DNA from: Mesorhizobium sp. YM1C-6-2
GTDB lineage: Bacteria > Pseudomonadota > Alphaproteobacteria > Rhizobiales > Rhizobiaceae
DNA length: 64,000 bases
NCBI RefSeq assembly: GCF_003666685.1
Contig: NZ_RCIZ01000003.1
Location: 186,001-250,000, forward strand
Direction of reading: 5' to 3'
This document shows, one piece after another, positions 53,868-63,195 of this stretch. The notes beneath the pieces are model-generated. The model was not told the origin of the DNA, ran no database searches, and saw only the letters and a list, made by a program, of their open reading frames with translations. How positions within the stretch are numbered: position 1 is the first letter of the stretch; every line of letters begins with the position of its first letter. The position numbers were made by a program, and so were the translations under genes.

Positions 53868-54202
53868 GCCGGAGGCCCATGGAGCCATCAAACCATGGAT
53901 GACGCACCCGGCTGCGCACCTCGTCGCCTCCAACGGCCCGCATGTGATATGAGCAGCTTCGAACCCTGGCGCAGAAGCGGACGGCTGCGTTGCGCCGTCA
54001 TTTCGGCCGGTACGGCGGCATTAAGTGCTTTCCTGAGCGGACATATTCAGACAGGGAGGAGGCACGATCACTCTGATGTCGTACAGTAATGTCGCTCCAC
54101 GTACCTGATACTGGAATGCGCTCAATCGGTCGGCCGTCGCCTTCAAAATCCTCTTCGAGCCGCCGACATGCCGCGAATTGGTCTTGATGACTTTGGAGGT
54201 TT
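53868..54202. other. Non-coding gap between the deacetylase gene and cpaA
   Basis: This 335-bp stretch has no convincing gene. A 46-codon frame from the ATG at 53949 contains a short hydrophobic stretch but has no clear ribosome-binding site. The two flanking genes converge here, so transcript ends are expected; no strong terminator hairpin was seen. Confidence 0.5.
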
Positions 54203-54715
54203 TCAAACCATCGCCGATCCGGCGCGCACGATCTGCAGCGCCAGAACAACGATCAGGCTCACCGAAATTGGCACTCCGAATGGCACCACCTGGTTGCGAT
54301 CGAAAAACTGGATGTATCGGCGGAACACGCCTTCCGGCAGAAGGACCGGGTTCTTGATGATCAACGCCGTCACGGCGGCCGCGACCAGGAGCACGACAGA
54401 AAACAGAAGAAGGTCGCCGCCCCCGATCAGGATGGGCGAGACTGCCAGGAACTTTACGTCGCCCGCCCCTATCTTTCCCGCCATCCAGAACGGCATCAAC
54501 AGGCAAAACAGAACAAGCGCGGCGATGATGCCAAGGCCGACGAGCCAAGGATCCGCACCCCCGAGCCAGCCCACGACGATTGTCAGAATTCCGAGAGCCA
54601 GCATAGCGAGAACGTCGTCGTTGCCGATCTTCTGCCGAGTGAAGTCGATCACGGCGATCTTGCAGAGCAGCGCGATCAGCACGAGCTTCGTACAGATGAG
54701 GAACGCCAGCATCAT
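54203..54715 (-). CDS. cpaA: Prepilin peptidase CpaA (A24 family)
   Basis: A 170-aa inner-membrane aspartic protease that cleaves the Flp prepilin. It has about six membrane helices, a first catalytic Asp in KIAVIDFTRQKI (D24), and the second in the GAGDVKFLA motif. It lacks the N-methyltransferase domain, as is usual for Tad systems. Its start overlaps the tadD-like stop by 4 bp, putting it last in the leftward tad arm. Confidence 0.88.
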   Translation of the reverse strand: MMLAFLICTKLVLIALLCKIAVIDFTRQKIGNDDVLAMLALGILTIVVGWLGGADPWLVGLGIIAALVLFCLLMPFWMAGKIGAGDVKFLAVSPILIGGGDLLLFSVVLLVAAAVTALIIKNPVLLPEGVFRRYIQFFDRNQVVPFGVPISVSLIVVLALQIVRAGSAMV

Positions 54716-55302
54716 CCCTGGCGTTCTATGTTGTTTACGGAGGAGGCAAGGAGCTCGAGATTGTTCTTTACCGTCGGGTCGTTGGGCGCGAGTTCATAGG
54801 CCTTGAGGAAGTTCTTCCTCGCATCCTGCAGCTTGCCGCGCAGCAGATAGGAATAGCCGAGGTTGTTGTAGTATTCCGGCGTCGCGCCAATATAGCGGAA
54901 GGCCTGCCGGTAGGCCTTCTCGGACAGGTCGAAGCGGCCGATCCGGTCGCAGGAGGCGGCGAGCCCGAGCCATGCGACGCCGTCATTGGGCGCCAGCTGT
55001 ACCGCCTTGTAGAAGAGCGCTCCCGAGTTGCCGTAATTCTCCGAGCGGAACTGGTTCTTCGCTTCGGCGACAGCCTGGTCGGAGGCGTAGTATTCGACCG
55101 GCGCGATGGTCTGCAGCCCCGCGAAGGTGTCGCCGAACGCGGTCATTTCCGACGGGCTCGGTTCATTGGTGCGCACGATGCCGTCGCCGGCACCCCCCGT
55201 CTGGCAACCGGCAAGCGCTATGGCCAACATCAGCGTCGGCAGCAACTTGCGCATAAGAACCGGACCGGTTCGACCGGACCTCTCCCCCTTCTGCCGTTTC
55301 AT
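54712..55302 (-). CDS. tadD: TadD-like TPR lipoprotein
   Basis: Up to 196 aa with tetratricopeptide repeats at about 70-185 (NDGVAWLGLAASCDRIGRFDLSEKAYRQAFRYIG, NNLGYSYLLRGKLQDARKNFLKAYELAPNDP). The signal peptide MRKLLPTLMLAIALAGCQTGG has a lipobox LAGC. TadD helps pilus assembly at the outer membrane. Two starts are possible, 55302 and 55254; the second begins directly at the signal peptide. Confidence 0.83.
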   Translation of the reverse strand: MKRQKGERSGRTGPVLMRKLLPTLMLAIALAGCQTGGAGDGIVRTNEPSPSEMTAFGDTFAGLQTIAPVEYYASDQAVAEAKNQFRSENYGNSGALFYKAVQLAPNDGVAWLGLAASCDRIGRFDLSEKAYRQAFRYIGATPEYYNNLGYSYLLRGKLQDARKNFLKAYELAPNDPTVKNNLELLASSVNNIERQG

Positions 55303-55344
55303 AGCGCCACATCCCCTCGTGACTGTCTAGAACTAGAAGAAAAC

Positions 55345-56277
55345 CTAGAAGAAAACGCCCTTCATCCTCAGGATCACCGGCAGCATGACGATCATCAGGA
55401 CGACGGGAAAGACACAGAGCCCCAGCGGCAGCACCATCTTGACCGGCAGCGCATTCGCCTTCTCCTCGGCCCGCAAGATGCGTTGCGTGCGCATCTCGTC
55501 GGAATAGACGCGCAGCGCCTCCGTCAGGCTGGTGCCAAGCTCCTCAGACTGCCGGAACAGGACGGCCAGCGAGCGCGCCTCGTCGATGCCGATGCGGTCG
55601 GCGAGTTCGCGCAGGGCATCGCGAAGCGGCTTACCCGCGCGCATCTGCAGCGTCATAATCGCCAGCTGTATTCCCAGCACCTTGTGCGTGCCGGCAAGCT
55701 CGTTGCTGACCCGCTCGACCGAGGCTTCCAGACTCATGCCGGCGTCAGCGCAAGTGAGCATCATGTCCATGAAGTCGGGAAAGCCGCGCCGGTACCTCTG
55801 CTTCTGGGCGTTCTCGAAGCGGTCGAGCGCGATGCTCGGGATGACGATGCAAGCCAGCCCGAACAGGAAGGCGCCGGCGAAAGGAAGGAAGGCCGGCAAT
55901 TGCGGCGGCAGCACTCGAGACAGGATGAAATAGGCCAGGACAAAGCCGAGCGCGACGGAGCCGATGCGGATCACCGCATAGAAAGCCGGCGCGCTCTGCT
56001 GGTGGAAGCCGGCGCGGAACAGCTTGGCCTCGAGAGCGTCGGGCTGGCCTGTCTCCAGCGCCTTGAAGTAGGCGTCGACCGGCCGACGTGCGGCGATTTT
56101 CGTCAGTTCGGTCCGCGCCTCCAGCGAGCGCCGGTTCCGGATACCCTCGGCATGCAGTTGGTCGGCAATCCGGCGCCTGGTCTGAACTGCCGGCAGTATC
56201 ACCGTCGCGACCGCGACAACCATCAGCGCGGTGGCGCTGAAAATCGCCGCCGAAAACAGGAAGCCGGAACCCAGCAA
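55345..56277 (-). CDS. tadC: Tad pilus inner-membrane platform protein TadC
   Basis: A 310-aa type II secretion F-domain protein with membrane helices near residues 10-30, 115-155 and 285-305. Typical blocks are RYRRGFPDFMDMMLTCADAGMSLEASVERVSNELAG and SLAVLFRQSEELGTSLTEALRVYSDEMRTQRILRAEEKANALPVKM. It forms the membrane platform with TadB. It lies 28 bp after tadB. Confidence 0.9.
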   Translation of the reverse strand: MLGSGFLFSAAIFSATALMVVAVATVILPAVQTRRRIADQLHAEGIRNRRSLEARTELTKIAARRPVDAYFKALETGQPDALEAKLFRAGFHQQSAPAFYAVIRIGSVALGFVLAYFILSRVLPPQLPAFLPFAGAFLFGLACIVIPSIALDRFENAQKQRYRRGFPDFMDMMLTCADAGMSLEASVERVSNELAGTHKVLGIQLAIMTLQMRAGKPLRDALRELADRIGIDEARSLAVLFRQSEELGTSLTEALRVYSDEMRTQRILRAEEKANALPVKMVLPLGLCVFPVVLMIVMLPVILRMKGVFF

Positions 56278-56305
56278 TGAAGACAGCGTTTCGATCTCGC
56301 CTCTC

Positions 56306-57276
56306 CTAGAAATCGAAGTTTACCATCCGGTACATGATGAAGTCGCCAAGCAGCGCCCAGATGCCGAAGATCGTGAACACCGGGAAGATCAGCGGGTTTC
56401 CCCAGACTTCGCCGTAATAGGAAGGGGCGATAAGGGCCAGAATTCCGAACATGACGAGCGGGAAAAGCGAGATCATGATCGCGGACAGGCGCCCTTCGGC
56501 CGACAGCGACCGGATCTTCAGGCGCAGCTTGCGCCGCTCGCGCAGAACCTTGGCCAGATTGTCCAGGATTTCGGTCAGGTTGCCGCCGGTCTTGGCCTGG
56601 ATCGAAAGCGAGACAGAGAGCAGGTTGAGGCCTTCGAAGCCTACGCGCTCGGACAGCTTGCGGGCAGCCTGCTCTAGGCTGAGGCCGAAGGTTATCTCGT
56701 CCGAGACGATGCCGAATTCGGTACCGATGGGGTCGGGCATTTCCCGCGCCACCAGCGCAATGGCAACGGTTGCAGGATGCCCGGCGCGCAGCGAGCGCAC
56801 GATCATGTCGAGCGCATCGGGAAGCTGACCCTCGAACTTCCTGACGCGACGATTGCGCGCGCGTCGAAGCCACAGCAGCGGAATAGCGCAAGCAACGACC
56901 AGGAAGATAGCGACGACGACCGTGAGCGAAAAGGAGAACAGAACGCGCATCGCAACGGCGATCAAGGCGCCCGCCGCGACGAAGACCAGCGCAAAGGCCA
57001 TCGGACTGCCGGTGACGCCCGACTGCGTGTAGAGCTGGTTCAGCCACACTATGCCGAACGCGAAGTCTCCGTCAGCCGTCAGGCCCCGCTCTCGCAGCAG
57101 GTTCTGCAGCGTCTGCTCGGCGGGCGTCTCATCGGCAAGCTGGCGCACGCGGCGGTTGATCGTTCCGATTTTCGCCCGGCGGCCCGCATAGCCGAGATAG
57201 AGGGCCTCGATCGCCAGGATTGCCGATGCCGCCGCCATGGCGAGCACCAGGTAGAAGAGCGCCTGACCGGAGATCA

Positions 57277-57280
<4 letters not shown>
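56306..57280 (-). CDS. tadB: Tad pilus inner-membrane platform protein TadB
   Basis: A 324-aa F-domain protein: N-terminal membrane helix, two central helices (about 95-140), QLPDALDMIVRSLRAGHPATVAIALVAREMPDPIGTEFG as the F-domain hallmark, and two C-terminal helices. It overlaps tadA by 4 bp at its start. It pairs with TadC beneath the ATPase. Confidence 0.9.
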
Positions 57281-58668
<1,388 letters not shown>

Positions 58669-58726
58669 CCAGACGCGCTTACCCCGCAGGCAGCCTCATG
58701 CATTTTGCCACCGGCTGCAAGGATTT

Positions 58727-58744
58727 GTTAACGGTAAAGTTAAC
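58727..58744. promoter_or_regulatory. Twin GTTAAC boxes upstream of cpaF, CtrA-like
   Basis: GTTAAC-GGTAAA-GTTAAC lies between the ATPase gene and the acyltransferase. It contains TTAA-N8-TTAA, one base more than the CtrA consensus TTAA-N7-TTAA, so assignment is weak, but the flp promoter has a perfect box. Confidence 0.3.
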
Positions 58745-58873
58745 TTGTCTCTTCTTGCATCGCTAGGAATACACTGCAGGGCACTTGTTGCGGCATCGGC
58801 GAACTTGTGGGAGACTTAAGAATTGGGGATTGGGGGATGTGCCGATGACTTTCGTCATCGCCTCCGTGAGGGC

Positions 58874-59872
58874 ATGATCTGGTCGCTGCAGACGCTGCGT
58901 TTCGCCGCCGCTCTGATGGTCGTCTATGTCCACGCCGCACAGACCGCGTTTGCGGCTACCGGCTCGAATGGTTTTCTGCCTCAGGAATTTCAGATTGCCG
59001 GGCGGGCCGGCGTGGATATCTTCTTCGTCATTTCCGGTGTCATCATCACCCGGACGGCCCTTGGCCTGACCTGGCAGTCGTTTGCGTGGAAGCGGGTAAG
59101 GCGCATCATACCGATCTACTTTCTGGCTTGCATCCCGGCAATGTTTATCGCCGGCCGTTCAGGCATCGAGTGGCGGGAACTGATCGCGACTTTCCTGCTA
59201 TGGCCGGCCACGGACGTGATGACCGTGCCAATCCTGCCGGTGGCATGGACATTGTGTTTCGAGGCGCTGTTTTATATCGCATTCGCAATTGTCTTGTTTG
59301 ATGGGCGATTGCTTTATGCCGTGCTCGGCATTTTCGCCGGATCAATGCTGCTCAGACCTTACGGCCCCGTGTTCCAGTTCCTCGGCAACCCTCTCATCTT
59401 GGAGTTTATGATGGGCATGGCATTGGCCTATCTGCCGATGAAGCGAGCCGCCATTTGGGGCATTCCCATCGGAGCAATCCTGCTTGTGGCCGTGGGCTTT
59501 GCAGGAGTTGCGCCAACCGGCGGAACCATGGAATTTCTCGTCGGCGAGGACGGCTTTCAGAGGGTGCTGGTCTATGGCATTCCGTCGGCCATGATCGTCT
59601 GTGGCGTAATGCAGGTCGAGACGAAGGAGAGTTTCTGGACCGAAATGGGCGACGCGTCCTATTCCTTGTACCTCACACATACTTTTCTGGTCAGCGCGCT
59701 TCTGACTCTATGGATGACCTATCCGTTGCCGCCCGACCTGATCATCGGCTTCGTCGTGCTAGTGTGCGTAGTTTTCGGGTGGAGGGTGCATGTGAGATTC
59801 GAGGCACCCCTCATGCTCCTGCTCAAGCCGGGCACCGCGGTCGCGTCCGAAACCCCACAAGCCGCACACTAG
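58874..59872 (+). CDS. Acyltransferase 3 family membrane protein
   Basis: A 332-aa multi-pass protein of the OafA/NodX type: IWSLQTLRFAAALMVVYVHA with the catalytic His, RAGVDIFFVISGVIIT, WKRVRRIIPIYFL with the conserved Arg pair, and AWTLCFEALFYIAFA. It adds acyl groups to extracellular glycans or lipids; the target is unknown. It sits between the two divergent tad arms. The ATG at 58874 starts the first helix; a GAGG precedes it. Confidence 0.87.
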   Translation: MIWSLQTLRFAAALMVVYVHAAQTAFAATGSNGFLPQEFQIAGRAGVDIFFVISGVIITRTALGLTWQSFAWKRVRRIIPIYFLACIPAMFIAGRSGIEWRELIATFLLWPATDVMTVPILPVAWTLCFEALFYIAFAIVLFDGRLLYAVLGIFAGSMLLRPYGPVFQFLGNPLILEFMMGMALAYLPMKRAAIWGIPIGAILLVAVGFAGVAPTGGTMEFLVGEDGFQRVLVYGIPSAMIVCGVMQVETKESFWTEMGDASYSLYLTHTFLVSALLTLWMTYPLPPDLIIGFVVLVCVVFGWRVHVRFEAPLMLLLKPGTAVASETPQAAH

Positions 59873-60237
59873 CGTGTGTATGGCGGCGGCGAACGACAAG
59901 AAATTTACAGCCATCCACGAACTAAAAGTGATCTCTAGGTGCACGTTAACCGACGACGTTCTTGGCGACGAGATCTCGATTACTGCATCTTCTTTCCATT
60001 AATAGCCGATACATACCTCTTTTTGGGGTCTGATGTGACATTTTGGTTAAAGCGACAGAATCCAGAAGCAATTCATTAACTTACGGGCAAAGGCAACTTG
60101 TCCGCAGCCGGCAGCGACGCTGCACAAAAGACTTAAGCAATCGTTAAATTATTGACTTCTGATTAAAACCGCGTCCACGATTTGGGCTGGGACGAGGTGG
60201 TCCCGTCTGTGTTCAAGTGGGTGAAAGGGGAATGGGC
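59873..60237. other. Non-coding upstream region of flp
   Basis: This 365-bp region is clearly more AT-rich than the rest of the window. It contains a CtrA box at 60133-60147, a TTGACT at 60152, and several isolated TTAA and TTAAC motifs. It is expected to hold the flp promoter and a long 5' leader. No gene is seen. Confidence 0.6.
60133..60147 (+). promoter_or_regulatory. CtrA binding box upstream of flp
   Basis: TTAAGCAATCGTTAA is an exact TTAA-N7-TTAA CtrA consensus, about 90 bp upstream of the flp start. In Caulobacter, CtrA activates the orthologous pilA gene, so cell-cycle control of pilus synthesis is likely here too. Confidence 0.6.
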
Positions 60238-60414
60238 ATGCGTAAGGTCATGGAAATCGCCAAGCGGTTCCGTCGCGAAGAAGACGGCGCCGCGATGATC
60301 GAATACACGGTTCTGCTAGGCATCATCACCGTCGCCGTCATCGCGACGATCATTCTCGTCGGCACCTGGGTGTCGGGGGAATGGACGGATCTTGAGGCCG
60401 CCCTTCCGGCCTGA
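60238..60414 (+). CDS. flp: Flp family type IVb pilin
   Basis: The 58-aa prepilin MRKVMEIAKRFRREEDG is followed by AAMIEYTVLLGIITVAVIATIILV, a typical Flp motif. Cleavage after G17 leaves E at +5 and an all-hydrophobic assembly helix. The ATG at 60238 has an AAAGGGG site; a GTG at 60217 is less likely. It is the major pilin, first gene of the rightward tad arm. Confidence 0.92.
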   Translation: MRKVMEIAKRFRREEDGAAMIEYTVLLGIITVAVIATIILVGTWVSGEWTDLEAALPA

Positions 60415-60423
60415 ATTCAACGT

Positions 60424-60452
60424 GCCGAGCCCGGATTTGGTTCGGGCTCGGC
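60424..60452 (+). terminator. Hairpin between flp and cpaB
   Basis: GCCGAGCCCG (60424-60433) pairs perfectly with CGGGCTCGGC (60443-60452). With CAACGAAAAAA after it rather than a T-run, it more likely attenuates or stabilises transcripts, keeping pilin in excess over CpaB. Confidence 0.6.
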
Positions 60453-60488
60453 CAACGAAAAAATCGGGTCATCCCCAGGGGGCTAGGG

Positions 60489-61355
60489 ATGCGTGCCAAC
60501 ACAATCATCATGATCGTACTCGCCGGCGTGTTCGGCGTGCTTGCGGTCGTTCTCGCCAACATGTGGCTGGCCGACCAGCGCGTCGCTGCCGCGGCAACCG
60601 CGCCCGACGCGCAGCGCGACACCATCGTGGTCGCCCGCGTCGCGCTGAAGTTCGGCGATGCGCTGACATCGGACAATCTGCGTGAAATCGCCTGGCCGTC
60701 CGGCGCCTTGCCGGTCGGCGCCTTCCGGACCCGCGACGAGGCGCTCGCCGGCGAGGGACAGCGCCAGGTGCTGACGCCTATCGGCGTCAATGAACCCGTG
60801 CTGACCTCGAAGATCACCGGGCCGGGCCAGCGCGCGACGCTGTCGGCCGTGCTGGCCGACGGCATGAAGGCGATGTCCATCCGCGTGAACGACGTTCTTG
60901 GCGTCGCCGGCTTCGTGCTGCCGGGCGACCGCGTGGACATCCTGCTCACGCGCAATATCCGCAACGTGCAGGGCGGCGAGGAAGCCTTCGTCGACGTGCT
61001 GCTGCAGGGTGTCAGGGTGCTGGCGATCGATCAGGTGGCGGACGAGAGCGAGGAGAACCCGACGGTCGCCAAGGCGGTCACGCTCGAAGTCTCGACCAAG
61101 GATGCGCAGAAGCTGACGCTTGCGGCCGGAATCGGACAATTGTCGCTGGCCCTGCGCGAGGTGGCATCCGACAAGGGAGAAGAAACCGACCGCATCACCA
61201 CCGCCGACTTGGTGAGCGCCATGCGCTTGGAGCCGGTGGCGGCGCCCGCGGAACCGGTCGACGTGGTGAAGGTGCAGGAGCCGCCGTCGCGCGCCAGCGT
61301 CAGCGTCTACCGGGGCATCGAGGTCGAAGTCTATGAGGTTCCCAGGACAAGATAA
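60489..61355 (+). CDS. cpaB: Flp pilus assembly protein CpaB
   Basis: A 288-aa protein with a membrane helix at residues 4-24, a SAF domain (IVVARVALKFGDALTSDNLREIAWP), and the RcpC/CpaB region (MKAMSIRVNDVLGVAGFVLPGDRVDILLTRN). It helps the secretin assemble in the periplasm. It is 74 bp after flp and is followed by the secretin gene. Confidence 0.92.
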   Translation: MRANTIIMIVLAGVFGVLAVVLANMWLADQRVAAAATAPDAQRDTIVVARVALKFGDALTSDNLREIAWPSGALPVGAFRTRDEALAGEGQRQVLTPIGVNEPVLTSKITGPGQRATLSAVLADGMKAMSIRVNDVLGVAGFVLPGDRVDILLTRNIRNVQGGEEAFVDVLLQGVRVLAIDQVADESEENPTVAKAVTLEVSTKDAQKLTLAAGIGQLSLALREVASDKGEETDRITTADLVSAMRLEPVAAPAEPVDVVKVQEPPSRASVSVYRGIEVEVYEVPRTR

Positions 61356-61385
61356 CGAGGCGGGAAAACGGCGGGGGTCGGAACT

Positions 61386-62861
61386 ATGGATACGGGCAGT
61401 AAGGGTGGATCGCTTCCCAGGCCAGGCTGGATCTTCGCCGCCTGCGTGTTTGTGCTGCTGGCGCTGGCGGGCAATGTCCAGGCCGCCGACCGCAAGATCG
61501 ACGTGTCCTCGCCGAAGGTCCACCGGCTATTCATCCCGATGTCGCAGTCGGTCACCGTGGAACTCAACCGCAATCTCGGCGACATGGTCGTCGCCGACGC
61601 CAAGATTGCTGATGCGCAGCCGATGACGGACCGCGTTCTCTACGTCATCGGCAAAGGCGCCGGCACCACGACCGTCAACCTGTTTTCGGACGAGAAACGC
61701 TCGCTTGGGGTGCTGGAGATCGAAGTCGGCGTCGATGTGGACGACATGGCGCAGGCAATCAGGCAGGTGGCGCCCAGATCGAAGGTCACGGTCGGATCGG
61801 TGAATGGCAAGGTCCGCCTCGGCGGCCGGGTCAAGGACGGCGCGACGCTGGCCGCCATCCTCGACGTCGCCAACCAGTACGGTCCCGACGCAGTCATCAA
61901 TTCGGTGACGGTGGAGGACAGCCAGCAGGTGAACCTGGAGGTGCGCGTTCTGGAGGTGGCCAGGAACGCCGGGCGTGAGGTCGGCGTCGGATGGCGGTTC
62001 GGCAGGAAACTCACCGACTCCGAAACCGGGATTACGGTGCCTGATCCTAGTTTCGGTCAGCCGGCACAGGGCTCAATAGGATTGAGCGACCTGTTCGCCA
62101 CGTCCAATGCGCCGTTCGCTACAATCATCGCCAACGTGATCGACGCGGGTGTAAATGTCGATGTCATCATCAAGGCACTTGAAGACAAGCGATTGGCACG
62201 TCGGCTGGCCGAGCCAAACCTGACTGCGCTTTCAGGCGAGACGGCGAGCTTTCTGGCCGGTGGCGAAGTGCCTATTCCTGTGGCGCAAGAAGACAACGAG
62301 ATCAGCATCGAGTTCAAGGAATACGGTGTGAAACTCAACTTCACGCCAGTAGTGCTCGAAGACAGCAAGATCAACCTACGACTGAACCCTGAGGTCAGCG
62401 AGGTCGACCCAACCGTCACCATCCGCGCCGATCGCATTGAAATCCCTGCCTTCACGACGCGTAAGGCTTCGACTGTGGTCGAGCTGCGCGACGGGCAGAG
62501 CTTCGCCATTGCCGGCCTGCTGCAGTCGCATAACCGCAAGCTGCAGAGCCAAATCCCCTGGCTCGGCCAGATCCCGGTGCTCGGCGCCCTCTTCCGTTCG
62601 TCGAGCTACATCAAGAACGAGACGGACCTCGTCATCATCGTGACGCCGAGGCTGGTGCGTCCTGCCGGACCTGGCGAACAGCTCGCGACGCCGCTCGACA
62701 AGACGAGGCCGGCCAACGACCCCGAATATTTCCTGCTCGGCGAGCTCGAGGTGACCAAGGACATGGTGCGCTCCTACCAGCAGGGCAAGGGCGTGGTGGG
62801 GCCGTACGGGCACATGCTCGACGTTCGGTCGAAGGACAAGATGATCTATGCCAAGGAATAG
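61386..62861 (+). CDS. cpaC: Tad secretin CpaC/RcpA
   Basis: The 491-aa outer-membrane pore protein has a signal peptide (about 12-33, ending VQAAD) and an N-terminal periplasmic domain with KVHRLFIPMSQSVTVELNRNLGDMVVADAKIADAQ. A BON-like segment and the secretin core follow (RRLAEPNLTALSGETASFLAGGEVPIPVAQ, VELRDGQSFAIAGLLQSHNRKLQSQIPWLGQIPVLGALFRSSSYIKNETDLVIIVTPRLV). It overlaps the next gene by 14 bp. Confidence 0.93.
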   Translation: MDTGSKGGSLPRPGWIFAACVFVLLALAGNVQAADRKIDVSSPKVHRLFIPMSQSVTVELNRNLGDMVVADAKIADAQPMTDRVLYVIGKGAGTTTVNLFSDEKRSLGVLEIEVGVDVDDMAQAIRQVAPRSKVTVGSVNGKVRLGGRVKDGATLAAILDVANQYGPDAVINSVTVEDSQQVNLEVRVLEVARNAGREVGVGWRFGRKLTDSETGITVPDPSFGQPAQGSIGLSDLFATSNAPFATIIANVIDAGVNVDVIIKALEDKRLARRLAEPNLTALSGETASFLAGGEVPIPVAQEDNEISIEFKEYGVKLNFTPVVLEDSKINLRLNPEVSEVDPTVTIRADRIEIPAFTTRKASTVVELRDGQSFAIAGLLQSHNRKLQSQIPWLGQIPVLGALFRSSSYIKNETDLVIIVTPRLVRPAGPGEQLATPLDKTRPANDPEYFLLGELEVTKDMVRSYQQGKGVVGPYGHMLDVRSKDKMIYAKE

Positions 62862-63144
62862 CGCACTCCCGATCCTGATCGGCATAGGCCTGCTTTCGGG
62901 CTGCGCCGACTATCTCAACCGCTACGATACGGTGACGCTGGCGGCGGGCGACGCGCAGAAGCACAATTTCATGATGCAGACAAAGGATCCGTTCAATCCG
63001 GCATCGAACGACACGGCGATCCCGACCGACGGCGAGCGCGCCAGCGATGCCGTCAACCACAGATACAAGAGGATGCTGCAGCCGGGGGCGGCGCCACCGC
63101 CGGTAAGCATCATCGTCAATACGGGTCAGGACAGCGCGAACTGA
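62848..63144 (+). CDS. Short CpaD-like pilus lipoprotein
   Basis: A 98-aa lipoprotein with signal MPRNSALPILIGIGLLSGC, then a CADYLNRYDTVTLAAGDA segment resembling the start of CpaD, and a short, polar remainder. CpaD is normally about twice as long, so this is either a reduced CpaD or a different small lipoprotein in the same slot. It overlaps cpaC by 14 bp. Confidence 0.75.
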   Translation: MPRNSALPILIGIGLLSGCADYLNRYDTVTLAAGDAQKHNFMMQTKDPFNPASNDTAIPTDGERASDAVNHRYKRMLQPGAAPPPVSIIVNTGQDSAN

Positions 63145-63195
63145 GAAAGAAATTCGGACGACCGGGTGGGGCTCCGGTCCGAATGGGTGGTAGCC

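Noticed and set aside
53895-54089. 64-codon frame after the deacetylase gene
   Set aside because: No ribosome-binding site, no homology recognised and composition not gene-like; noted as possible only.
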